Counted from the first letter of the stretch, positions 1 through 5,531 are shown. The stretch: 7,986 bases of DNA from Raineyella sp964528755 (GCA_964528755.1 CAZGWN010000100.1:1-7986); one strand, 5' to 3'. A program made the numbers and translations. The notes: generated from the letters alone by a model not told the origin.

Positions 1-140
1 GACCCCGTATCGAAAGATCACGAAACGGATACACCACTACCAGGGACTTGACCCGACCAGGAGAGAGTCCAGCGGCAGGTTGTCGGGTTGCTGCCTGATG
101 GCGATCGGGTTCGGTCCCGACGAGTGGAAGCGAGAGCGCC

Positions 141-542
141 ATGAGCCGCAGTGTCTATCGGATCGATGTGATTCGCGAGGGACGGTGGTGGACCATCCCC
201 GTCCCCGAGGTCGACTACACTACCCAGGCTCGGCATTTTGATGAGGTTGAGGACATGGCACGTGACCTCATCGCCGGCGACACCGAGCCCGACGGCTTCG
301 ACGTGGACGTGCACATCGCCACGCCGGTCGATGTCGGCGCCGACCTTGACCGGGCGTCAGAACTCGAGCGAGTAGGGCAGCAAGCCGTGACCCGGGCGGC
401 CCACGCCCGTCGCGAAGCCGCGCGCAGGCTCCGGCGCGAGTACGGCATGAGCGTGATCGACATCGCTGCGGTGCTCGGTATCAGCCGCGATCCTGTCTAC
501 CAGCTGCTCGACGAGCGTGAACAGCACAGGGTCACGGTCTGA
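141..542 (+). CDS. HicB-like protein with C-terminal helix-turn-helix
   Basis: This 133-residue protein looks like a HicB-type antitoxin or DNA-binding regulator. Residues 5-60 (VYRIDVIREGRWWTIPVPE, then TTQAR, then DEVEDMARDLIAG) follow the pattern of actinobacterial HicB-like partial RNase-H folds: a short beta hairpin with the WW..PVPE turn, then an amphipathic helix. Residues 70-100 are a charged, Arg/Ala-rich helix. Residues 104-124 (SVIDIAAVLGISRDPVYQLL) form a helix-turn-helix. The start at 141 has only a weak GGAAG 10 nt upstream. A HicA toxin normally sits next to HicB, but none can be read in the 140 bases upstream or anywhere else in the window, so this is probably an orphan regulator or its partner lies outside. 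Codon use has the high third-position GC expected of a real gene. Family assignment is by pattern recognition; the target is unknown. Confidence 0.75.
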   Translation: MSRSVYRIDVIREGRWWTIPVPEVDYTTQARHFDEVEDMARDLIAGDTEPDGFDVDVHIATPVDVGADLDRASELERVGQQAVTRAAHARREAARRLRREYGMSVIDIAAVLGISRDPVYQLLDEREQHRVTV

Positions 543-584
543 CGCCCGGCCAAAGCGGATGTTCCGCCGACCCGGCTGGTCGCG

Positions 585-833
585 TACGGCGCGTACCCCG
601 GGGGTGGGGAGCGTGCCGTGGGCGCCCAATGCCCGCAGTTCGGTGGCTTCTCGACTCAGCAGCCCGGGGACGCGGGAGAACTTGATCACCACGGGCGTCG
701 GTACGGCTCGGACGAGGAAGACGCGAGCGTAGAACCCGCCGCCCAGCGTGGTAACGGTGGTGGGGGTGCCGATCCCTGCCTCCGTCACGACCGTACGGGC
801 CAAGCGCCTCAGCCGGTCGTCGGTGTTCCCCAT
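585..833 (-). pseudogene. 5' remnant of an APH/choline-kinase-like phosphotransferase
   Basis: Reading leftwards from the ATG at 831-833, the first ~83 residues look like the N-lobe of an aminoglycoside-phosphotransferase (APH) superfamily enzyme. There is a glycine-rich nucleotide loop (LGGGFYARVFLV, residues 30-41), a lysine in VVIKF (residue 51) in the ATP-contacting position, and an acidic residue in the following helix (REATELRALG, 61-70). Resemblance ends at about TLPTPGV (74-80). The frame stays open to 357 but is then antisense to the HicB-like gene and shows no hinge, no catalytic HxD..N motif and no DFD-type metal site. A full APH domain needs about 250-330 residues, so the gene has lost roughly two thirds of its 3' part. 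A TAGGCT box 7 nt before the ATG suggests the leaderless promoter survives. The exact break point is uncertain. Confidence 0.55.
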
Positions 834-840
834 GATCGGC

Positions 841-846
841 AGCCTA
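841..846 (-). promoter_or_regulatory. Putative leaderless -10 box (TAGGCT) of the phosphotransferase remnant
   Basis: TAGGCT on the minus strand matches the actinobacterial TANNNT -10 consensus and ends 7 nt before the ATG at 833, which would put transcription initiation at or next to the start codon. There is no Shine-Dalgarno sequence, which fits a leaderless transcript. No convincing -35 is visible. The same hexamer precedes the META lipoprotein gene in this window. Confidence 0.4.
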
Positions 847-871
847 GCGATCGCTGCGGACGGGTCCCGAC

Positions 872-1735
872 TCAGATGCACATCGCGGGGCCGAGTTGCT
901 TCGATTCCCTGCTCTCGTCGGTGGTGATGGTGGCGATGCCGCAGACCCGTGCCTCGACGTCCGGCTCGATCATCAGCGGGGTGTAGAGCGACTGGACATC
1001 GAAGGCGGAGCGCTCCTGATTGCGGCTGCTCTCCAGATCGATCGCCGGGTAGATCAGCATGGACAGCTGGTTGCCGCTGGCCTGACCGTCGTAGCGCGTC
1101 ACCCGGCCCCACACGGCCATGCACGCGTTGGAGTACATCATCTGTACGAGAACGTCCCCGTCCTCACGCTCCTCGCTGGCGGCGATGACCGCGTCCTCCC
1201 GGCAGACGGTCTGCATCGGGTCGACGCCGTCGGCATGGGGGAGGAAGCCGCCGGTCGTGCCGACGGCGTCCGGTGAGGTCGCCGGACGCGATACTGTCGC
1301 GTGCAGGACGGTCCCCCAAACGGCTTAGGTGAGGGCCGCGGCGAGCACCGCGCTGGCTGCGGCGATGGCGACGGCTGCCCGGACGGGGACCGTACGCCGT
1401 GCGGGCCGTACGGGAAGTGTGGTGGCCGGCGACGCACCCGGGGCGAGCGCCGCGCGGCGTTCGAGCCAGGTGATGGGATCGGCGCCGAGCGCTTCGGCCA
1501 GCAGGCCGACGGTGTTCTGGGTGGGCAGCTTCTTGCCGGCGAACGCGTCGGAAATGACGGTCTTGGAGATGCCGGTCGCCGAGGTCAGCGCGGCGAGCGT
1601 CGGATTTCCGGCCTTCGCCCGGAGGCCCCGGAGGTCGGACGCGAACGCGGCGACCGAGTCCTCGGCCATCCTGTGTGGACCGTCGGGCGGGTCGACCGTT
1701 GCGCCGTTCGCGGGACGGGGGGTGCTCGTGGGCAT
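872..1735 (-). pseudogene. Membrane-anchored helix-turn-helix/DUF2690 protein, split by an in-frame TAA
   Basis: One reading frame runs from the ATG at 1735 to the TGA at 872-874 and is interrupted only by TAA at 1325-1327, in the same frame on both sides. Counting the stop as residue 137, the product would be 287 residues. Residues 28-95 form an XRE-type helix-turn-helix (LAALTSATGISKTVISDAFA, then KKLPTQNTVGLLAEALGADP). A basic linker (108-119) precedes a membrane segment (120-142) that begins AAVAIAAASAVLAAALT and continues past the stop as AVWGTVL. The extracellular C-terminal part (about 165-287) matches DUF2690: DGVDPM..VC..DAVIAAS, MYSNACMAVWGRVT and YTPL. This cytoplasmic HTH, membrane helix and external DUF2690 layout is common in Streptomyces and relatives, where its role is unknown. 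The start is well supported by GGAGGAG 5 nt upstream. The part after the stop has no credible start of its own. Without readthrough, only a 136-residue HTH protein with a shortened membrane helix would be made. A sequencing error is also possible. Confidence 0.75.
1325..1327 (-). other. In-frame TAA interrupting the HTH/DUF2690 gene
   Basis: The codons read ..CTC ACC TAA GCC GTT TGG.. on the minus strand. The upstream frame encodes most of a hydrophobic helix and the downstream frame completes it and leads into the DUF2690 domain without a change of frame. The simplest reading is a single-base nonsense mutation. The base after the stop is G. Confidence 0.85.
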
Positions 1736-1740
1736 GTGGG

Positions 1741-1747
1741 CTCCTCC
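1741..1747 (-). promoter_or_regulatory. Strong ribosome-binding site that fixes the HTH/DUF2690 start
   Basis: GGAGGAG on the minus strand lies 5 nt before the ATG at 1735. The frame stays open upstream to about 2038, so this site is the main reason to choose 1735 rather than a longer N-terminus. The next internal ATG (residue 23, MAEDSV) has a much weaker site. Confidence 0.7.
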
Positions 1748-1880
1748 GGACTCGTCTCTCCACGCGTGCAGCACCCGCCTCAGGCGACCGGATCGCGAGC
1801 GCGTTGGGCAGGACCCATGATGCCGAAGTCGTCGGCGCTCCGCCCAGTCGGGATGCGGGAGCGTCCGTCTCACGGAGTTG

Positions 1881-1917
1881 TCCGGGTTTTCCGTTCCGGG
1901 TCGGAACGGCGACCGGA
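1881..1917. repeat. Inverted repeat, 8-bp perfect stem with 5-bp outer stem
   Basis: CCGTTCCG (1891-1898) and CGGAACGG (1902-1909) are perfect reverse complements separated by GGT. An outer TCCGG (1881-1885) pairs with CCGGA (1913-1917) across an internal loop of 5 and 3 nt. There is no T-run on either side, so it is not a canonical intrinsic terminator. It could be a structured RNA element, a protein-binding palindrome or a terminator without a U-tract. Confidence 0.5.
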
Positions 1918-1951
1918 AGCGGCACGGCGACGCCATTGTGGAGATTCGATA

Positions 1952-1988
1952 CGTCTCCGGGACGGCGCGGGGGGCCGCCCCGGAGACG
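1952..1988. repeat. Inverted repeat, 10-bp perfect stem plus 4-bp inner stem
   Basis: CGTCTCCGGG (1952-1961) pairs perfectly with CCCGGAGACG (1979-1988). Inside, after one A/C mismatch, CGGC (1963-1966) pairs with GCCG (1974-1977), leaving a 7-nt loop of GCGGGGG. This is one of the strongest hairpins in the window. It has no flanking gene end to terminate and no T-run. It lies 35 bases from the 1881-1917 hairpin. Confidence 0.55.
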
Positions 1989-2050
1989 CTTTCGCGCAGA
2001 GCCTTCGCCCACCGGTCCGCCGCCACATCCGCCACCACGTGCAGGAGTCC

Positions 2051-2260
2051 ATGTCACATGCCTATGAGCCACACCGATGTCCTCGCCGTCATCCGGCAGC
2101 GCAGGCACGGTTCGCCCTGGAGCACTTCCCAGCGGCCGCCACGTCGCCGGCCGGCGCCGCGGGCGGCTCGATCTCCCGGGCAGCGGAGGTCGCCGTGGCG
2201 ATCGTCGGTCAGACTGCACGGATGAGCATCCGGGGCTTGGTCGAGGGACTCCTCGGTTGA
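2051..2260 (+). CDS. Possible small hypothetical protein
   Basis: An open frame of 69 codons starts at ATG 2051 with AGGAG immediately upstream, only 3 nt from the start, which is short. From about codon 21 the third positions are almost all G or C and the peptide becomes alanine-rich with no charged clusters (FALEHFPAAAT, then AAEVAVAIVGQTARMSIRGL, then VEGLLG). The first 20 codons are less typical. No family was recognised. The TGA falls within the 2231-2273 hairpin complex. It could be a small protein, a leader peptide for the downstream lipoprotein gene, or a chance open frame in GC-rich DNA. Confidence 0.25.
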   Translation: MSHAYEPHRCPRRHPAAQARFALEHFPAAATSPAGAAGGSISRAAEVAVAIVGQTARMSIRGLVEGLLG

Positions 2261-2273
2261 GGAGCGAGCCCCG
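2231..2273. repeat. Nested and mutually exclusive inverted repeats
   Basis: CGGGGCT (2231-2237) pairs with AGCCCCG (2267-2273) and encloses a hairpin CTCCTC-GGTT-GAGGAG (2249-2264). An alternative hairpin CGAGG-GACT-CCTCG (2242-2255) uses the same bases and cannot form together with it. The structure ends about 45 bases before the lipoprotein start codon. No T-run follows. The arrangement resembles an attenuator or a terminator, but function is not shown by sequence. Confidence 0.35.
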
Positions 2274-2305
2274 GCGAAGGCGTGGCCGACAGTGCCGGGT
2301 CGATC

Positions 2306-2311
2306 TAGGCT
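2306..2311 (+). promoter_or_regulatory. Putative leaderless -10 box (TAGGCT) of the META lipoprotein gene
   Basis: TAGGCT fits TANNNT and ends exactly 6 nt before the ATG at 2318, so transcription would begin at or beside the start codon. This explains the absence of a Shine-Dalgarno site. No clear -35 is present. Confidence 0.5.
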
Positions 2312-2317
2312 GACGCC

Positions 2318-2740
2318 ATGACATCAGCACCGCAGGCCCCAGCGAGCGAAGTGACGATGCGCCGGCGGGGGAGGATCCTGCGCCTCGCCGCAATCGGCCT
2401 GCTGCTCCAGGCGACTACCGGATGCCAGGGCGGGGTCGGGGCCGGTGACGAGCCGGTGTCGGCGGCCGGCACCTGGGGCCGGGATGGGGCGGGACAACCG
2501 CAACTCGTGCTCGAGGAGGACGGGCGGCTGCACGGGACCGATGGGTGCAACCGGCTGATGGGGAGCTGGCAGGAGGACGATCGGCAGATCGTCTTCGGGG
2601 AGGTGGCGACCACGATGATGTACTGCGAGGGCGTCGACACCTGGCTGTCCGGCCTGTCCACCGCGACGATCGACCGGTCGACGATGCACATCGCCGACCG
2701 GGCCGGCAACGAGATCGGCACCCTGGAGCGGACCGCCTGA
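2318..2740 (+). CDS. META-domain (HslJ-like) lipoprotein
   Basis: This 140-residue protein is predicted to be exported and lipid-anchored. Basic residues (MRRRGRILR, 14-22), a hydrophobic stretch (LAAIGLLLQA, 23-32) and TTGC with Cys36 form a lipoprotein signal; the -3 residue is Thr, so the lipobox is not ideal. The mature part carries the META-domain pattern: G-TW (51-53), the central GTDGCNRLMGSW (73-84), and the later ATTMMYCEG (97-105), with the two conserved cysteines 77 and 103. META domains (as in E. coli HslJ) are small beta-rich folds linked to envelope stress or stability in some species; their biochemical role is unsettled. The start at 2318 is supported by the leaderless -10 box. 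An alternative ATG at 2357 would give a signal peptide of more usual length. The gene appears monocistronic and ends against a strong hairpin shared with the convergent lyase operon. Confidence 0.8.
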   Translation: MTSAPQAPASEVTMRRRGRILRLAAIGLLLQATTGCQGGVGAGDEPVSAAGTWGRDGAGQPQLVLEEDGRLHGTDGCNRLMGSWQEDDRQIVFGEVATTMMYCEGVDTWLSGLSTATIDRSTMHIADRAGNEIGTLERTA

Positions 2741-2775
2741 GCGCACCCGTGGGCCGAGGCCCGGCACGGGTGCGC
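2741..2775. terminator. Probable bidirectional terminator between convergent genes
   Basis: GCGCACCCGTG (2741-2751) and CACGGGTGCGC (2765-2775) form a perfect 11-bp stem with a 13-nt loop. It starts directly after the lipoprotein stop (2738-2740) and ends 9 nt before the stop of the minus-strand DUF6250-like gene (2785-2787). It lacks a long U-tract on either strand, as is common for actinobacterial terminators. Confidence 0.8.
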
Positions 2776-2784
2776 CCTTCGCCG

Positions 2785-3522
2785 TCAGCGGGATCGGGGC
2801 GGTTTCAGCCGCCGGATGCGGAAGTCGGTGAAGGCGAAATGACTCCACGTCGTCCGCAGGGCGAAGTGGCCGGCAGTGTAGGGGTCCGGGTCGGCGTAGT
2901 CGAAGACGAGGCGTCCGTTGACCCACCACTGCTGGGTCGAACCGTTCGAGGCGATCTGTACGCGGTGCGGACGGTTCGCAGTCAGGAGCGGCTCGCGATA
3001 GTCGAAGATGAGGGGCCGTTGGTCGGGGTCGCCGACGTAGCGGCGCAGCCGGGTCGTGGTGTTGCCGTTGGCGCCATAGCCGACGTAGTAGGTCCGCAGG
3101 TAGTTGTACTCGGCCAACTTGCCCCCGCGGGCCACGGCGAAGATGTCGTCGGGGGATCGGACGTCGACCGCATTCCAGAAGTTGTTGAGGTCCGAGACGC
3201 GGTCGTTGGCGCCGCCGGCGGAAATCGGGGTGGCGGTGTACTCGAGCAGATAGGGTCCTTGCAGTGCGCGGCGGAACCAGAGGGTTGCCCCTGCCGGCAC
3301 GTCGACCTCCAACCTGCCGTGCCTGGCGCTGACCTGGCCGCCGTCCTCCAGTTCGACGGCCCACTGGCGCAGGCCCCGGGTGAACTCGTCGTGGGCGATC
3401 ACGCCTCGGGTCTGCCAGGGACCCGGTCGGTTTGGTTCCGCGCGTGCTTCGGAGAGGGGCAGAGCCGCGGTCAGGCCGATGCCGGCGGCAAAGGTGGCGA
3501 ACTGGCGTCGTGAGATGTCCAT
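2785..3522 (-). CDS. Tat-exported DUF6250-like protein, lyase-operon partner
   Basis: This 245-residue secreted protein has a twin-arginine signal: SRRQFATF at residues 4-11, a hydrophobic stretch (AAGIGLTAALPL) and a likely cleavage after ARA at residue 28. The mature part looks like a beta-sandwich of the concanavalin/LamG kind and resembles DUF6250 proteins found with pectin-degrading genes. Visible elements are HDEFTRGLRQWAVELEDGG near its start, the run NDRVSDLNNFWNAVD, then YNYLRTYYVGYGANGNTTTR, and a C-terminal QQWWVNGRLVFDY with HFALRTTWSHFAFTDFRIRR. Aromatic and Asn/Asp-rich positions suggest carbohydrate contact, but catalysis is unproven. It may be an accessory enzyme or a binding module acting on the same polymer as the lyase. 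The start at 3522 lies 3 nt after the lyase stop, with AGGAG 8 nt upstream inside the lyase gene, so translation is probably coupled. Use of Tat suggests folding before export, unlike its partner. Confidence 0.75.
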   Translation of the reverse strand: MDISRRQFATFAAGIGLTAALPLSEARAEPNRPGPWQTRGVIAHDEFTRGLRQWAVELEDGGQVSARHGRLEVDVPAGATLWFRRALQGPYLLEYTATPISAGGANDRVSDLNNFWNAVDVRSPDDIFAVARGGKLAEYNYLRTYYVGYGANGNTTTRLRRYVGDPDQRPLIFDYREPLLTANRPHRVQIASNGSTQQWWVNGRLVFDYADPDPYTAGHFALRTTWSHFAFTDFRIRRLKPPRSR

Positions 3523-3525
3523 GGG

Positions 3526-5493
3526 TCACGCTCCTGGGGCCACGGTGACGTGCGGTGCGGGCACCTTGCGTGTCTCGTAGCCGAGGTAGTAGTCGGGGTA
3601 GGTGGACTGCAGATAGCCGCGCACGGTCCAGCCGAGGCGGTAGGTCGGATTCTGGGCCGGGGTGTAGAGGCGGGTGCCGGTCGGGGCAGTGGTCGAGTAG
3701 AGCCGCAGCGCGGTGTTGTCGGAGGTCTCGGCAAGGATCTCCTCGCGCCAGTCGCCGAGGACATCGCCGTAGAACGGGACGGCGTTGCGTGGTCCGGGGG
3801 TCACGCCGGTCGGCTCGAAGAGCCTGGTCGTGCTCTCGGTGTCCGGGTCCCACTTCTCCACCCAGGTGAAGTCCAGCAGCTCGGCACCGGTATCGCCGTC
3901 CCACCAGATCCGGAAGTTCACCGACGGCGTGGTCGACGAGACCCGACCGTCGTGCACGTTGTAGACGCCGGCGCCGGGCCTGGTGACGTCGGCGGTGGAG
4001 GTCCAGAACTCTGCGCCTCGGTGTCGCGGGTCGATGTCGGCGGCATTGCCCCGGCCCACGTCCAGATCCGCGTCGCTGGACGGGTTGTCGGGGTGGGCGC
4101 CGGTGAGCAGCCGCTCACCGGTGGCGGCATCGTAGTAGTACCACGGGAACTGCGAGTAGACCCCGAGCTCGCTCTGTTGGATGGCGAATCCTTCCAGGCC
4201 AGGACGGGACGGATCGAAGTCGCCGATGTCGAACCGGTCCCCGTGGCCGGCGCCGTCGACCACGTAGCGCAGCGACCCGTCGCTGCCCACCACGTAGTTG
4301 CCGTCGGCGATGTCGTCCTTGCCGTCCCCGTCCACGTCGACCGTTCGGATCTGGTGGAAGCTCGTCGCGCCGCTCGACGGGTCGACGACGTACTTCCAGA
4401 TCGGGGTCAGGGAGCCACCGGCCAGATCCCAGGTCTGGAAAAGGGTACGGAACGACCCGCGCTTGGCGCCCACCCGGGTGACCAGCTTGGTGACCAAGGA
4501 CGGGTGGACGCCGTCGAGGTAGGCGATCCCGAACTGGCCGCCCGAGGGGCCGTCGGCGACGAAGTCAGTAGGCAGATGGCTGCGCGCGCGCTCGGCCCCG
4601 GTGACACCGTCGATGACCGAGACGTACTGATCGGCGGCCGACGGGGCCTGGACCGTGTGGCCGTCGGCGAAAGTCGTGCCGGCGGCGGTGTGGACGAAGA
4701 CCTCGGCCTTTCCATCGTTGTCCAGGTCGTAGACGGTGACGTTGTCGTCGTTGCGGTAACCACCGATGGCTGTGGAACCGCTGATCGCCGCCGGCGCCGG
4801 ATCGTTGGCGCCATTGCCACCGAGTTGCTCCAGGGACGCCGGACCCAGGTCGACCCGCCACAGACGCTCCCCCGCCAGCGTGTAGGCCTCCAGCAGGTCG
4901 GAGCCGCTGCGGTCCTTCGACAACCGACTGACCACGAACTCGTACTGGCCGTCGCCGTCCAGGTCGCCGGGCCAGGCGTGATGCACGTAGTAGCCCTCGG
5001 CGTCGGCCAAGGGGATGTCCAGGTATCCCTGGTCGAGGGTGAGTGCCGGCTTGCTCGCGGCCTGCTCCTTGCCCCGGACGACCGCCCGAACCGTGTAGGT
5101 CCCCGGCCGGGCGCTCGTGTCGAGGAAGGTGGTCGAGTCCTTGAGCGGACCCTTGGTGAGCCGCCGGCCGTCCTTGTAGACGTGGAATCCGACCTTGGCG
5201 CCGGGCCCGTCCGCCTCGGCCGCCAGCAGCCGCCAGCTCAGGAAGGTCCCGTCCTCGGTCGCCACGGCCACGAGGCCACGATCGAGGTCCTCCACGATGC
5301 GGGCCGGAGCGTGGTCGTGGCGGGGCGGTCCCGCCGACGCGGGCACGGCGGTCACTGGGACGAGAGAGGTGGCCAGGGCCACGGCCGCCAGTCCGGCGGC
5401 AGCCCGCCGCGGATGTAGGAGCGGCTGCGCCCGTCCGCGGCGGGGCCGCCGTGAGAACGCCGAGATCGGGGACGCGGGGGCAGGTGTGGGCAT
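3526..5493 (-). CDS. Secreted rhamnogalacturonan lyase, YesW-like (PL11-type), divergent
   Basis: This 655-residue enzyme is likely to cleave the rhamnose-galacturonic acid backbone of rhamnogalacturonan I, or a related uronic-acid glycan, by beta-elimination outside the cell. A long N-region ending in RR (to residue 30) precedes a Sec signal (AAAGLAAVALATSLV) with likely cleavage after ASA, residue 54. Residues ~65-160 form the beta-sheet domain typical of these lyases (RGLVAVATEDGTFLSWRLL, VGFHVYKDG, YLDIPL). The rest is a beta-propeller with calcium-binding loops DLDGDGQYE (177-185), DLDNDGKAE (256-264) and DVDGDGKDD (386-394). GDVLGDWREEIL (576-587) and LRLYSTTAPT (597-606) are strong family marks. 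The stretch that in typical PL11 enzymes reads GAHYTQFMVYD is instead GGYRNDDNVTVYD (244-256), after an insertion of about 14 residues, so this is a distant member and its substrate is inferred. The ATG at 5493 is preferred: GGAAGG lies 5 nt upstream, whereas the GTG at 5499 overlaps that site. It is the first gene of a two-gene operon. Confidence 0.85.
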   Translation of the reverse strand: MPTPAPASPISAFSRRPRRGRAQPLLHPRRAAAGLAAVALATSLVPVTAVPASAGPPRHDHAPARIVEDLDRGLVAVATEDGTFLSWRLLAAEADGPGAKVGFHVYKDGRRLTKGPLKDSTTFLDTSARPGTYTVRAVVRGKEQAASKPALTLDQGYLDIPLADAEGYYVHHAWPGDLDGDGQYEFVVSRLSKDRSGSDLLEAYTLAGERLWRVDLGPASLEQLGGNGANDPAPAAISGSTAIGGYRNDDNVTVYDLDNDGKAEVFVHTAAGTTFADGHTVQAPSAADQYVSVIDGVTGAERARSHLPTDFVADGPSGGQFGIAYLDGVHPSLVTKLVTRVGAKRGSFRTLFQTWDLAGGSLTPIWKYVVDPSSGATSFHQIRTVDVDGDGKDDIADGNYVVGSDGSLRYVVDGAGHGDRFDIGDFDPSRPGLEGFAIQQSELGVYSQFPWYYYDAATGERLLTGAHPDNPSSDADLDVGRGNAADIDPRHRGAEFWTSTADVTRPGAGVYNVHDGRVSSTTPSVNFRIWWDGDTGAELLDFTWVEKWDPDTESTTRLFEPTGVTPGPRNAVPFYGDVLGDWREEILAETSDNTALRLYSTTAPTGTRLYTPAQNPTYRLGWTVRGYLQSTYPDYYLGYETRKVPAPHVTVAPGA

Positions 5494-5498
5494 GAGCA

Positions 5499-5504
5499 CC
5501 TTCC
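5499..5504 (-). promoter_or_regulatory. Ribosome-binding site deciding the lyase start
   Basis: GGAAGG on the minus strand lies 5 nt before ATG 5493. The in-frame GTG at 5499 overlaps this site and cannot use it, so 5493 is the likely start. Confidence 0.65.
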
Positions 5505-5515
5505 ATAAGCATAGG

Positions 5516-5531
5516 TTTATGTCCCCATAAA
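5516..5531 (-). promoter_or_regulatory. Operator-like palindrome at the lyase transcription start
   Basis: TTTATG-TCCC-CATAAA is a perfect 6-4-6 palindrome in strikingly AT-rich DNA for this window. It overlaps the last base pairs of the proposed -10 and the predicted +1, the classical position for a repressor operator. A further CATAA half-site occurs at 5504-5508 and pairs with the left TTATG. No repressor gene next to it can be assigned; the nearest regulator is the AraC-type gene at 6312-7151, which need not be related. Confidence 0.5.

Larger units (their letters stand above)
1736..2317. other. 582-base intergenic region without a recognisable gene
   Basis: This lies between the divergent HTH/DUF2690 gene (-) and META lipoprotein gene (+). 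No protein family was recognised on either strand. It contains three strong inverted-repeat structures (1881-1917, 1952-1988, 2231-2273), listed separately, and one possible small plus-strand ORF (2051-2260). The minus strand at about 1930-2050 has coding-like third-position GC (reads LLHVVADVAADRWAKALRES from about 2050 leftwards), but it has no good start or ribosome-binding site and loses that character toward 1740. It might be a decayed gene or an upstream extension of the HTH frame. Confidence 0.5.

Noticed and set aside
1..140. The end of a HicA toxin gene upstream of the HicB-like gene
   Set aside because: All three plus frames were read; none ends with HicA-like sequence, and two of them stop at 49-51 and 96-98 with unremarkable peptides.
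896..1276. Plus-strand open frame opposite the DUF2690 region
   Set aside because: The DUF2690 motif on the minus strand explains the sequence; the plus frame has no start signal or family features.
1217..1324. A frameshift as the cause of the split HTH/DUF2690 gene
   Set aside because: The segments on both sides of 1325-1327 are in the same frame (the distance from 1327 to 1216 is a multiple of three), so only a nonsense codon is needed.
1881..1988. Insertion sequence ends or a CRISPR-like repeat
   Set aside because: The two palindromes differ from each other, are not direct repeats, and no transposase or target-site duplication is visible between or beside them.
1164..2393. A long 409-codon open frame on the minus strand
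   Set aside because: It is rich in Arg, Pro and Gly, overlaps the well-supported HTH/DUF2690 gene in another frame, and shows no domain; it is a by-product of high GC content.
2324..3904. A 526-codon minus-strand open frame across the DUF6250-like and lipoprotein genes
   Set aside because: It is Arg/Pro-rich, crosses the convergent terminator hairpin and has no recognisable domain; it is a frame shadow.
3550..5418. A 622-codon open frame on the plus strand opposite the lyase gene
   Set aside because: Its Val/Gly/Arg-rich product is the antisense shadow of the lyase, whose domains, signal peptide, ribosome site and promoter are all clear on the minus strand.
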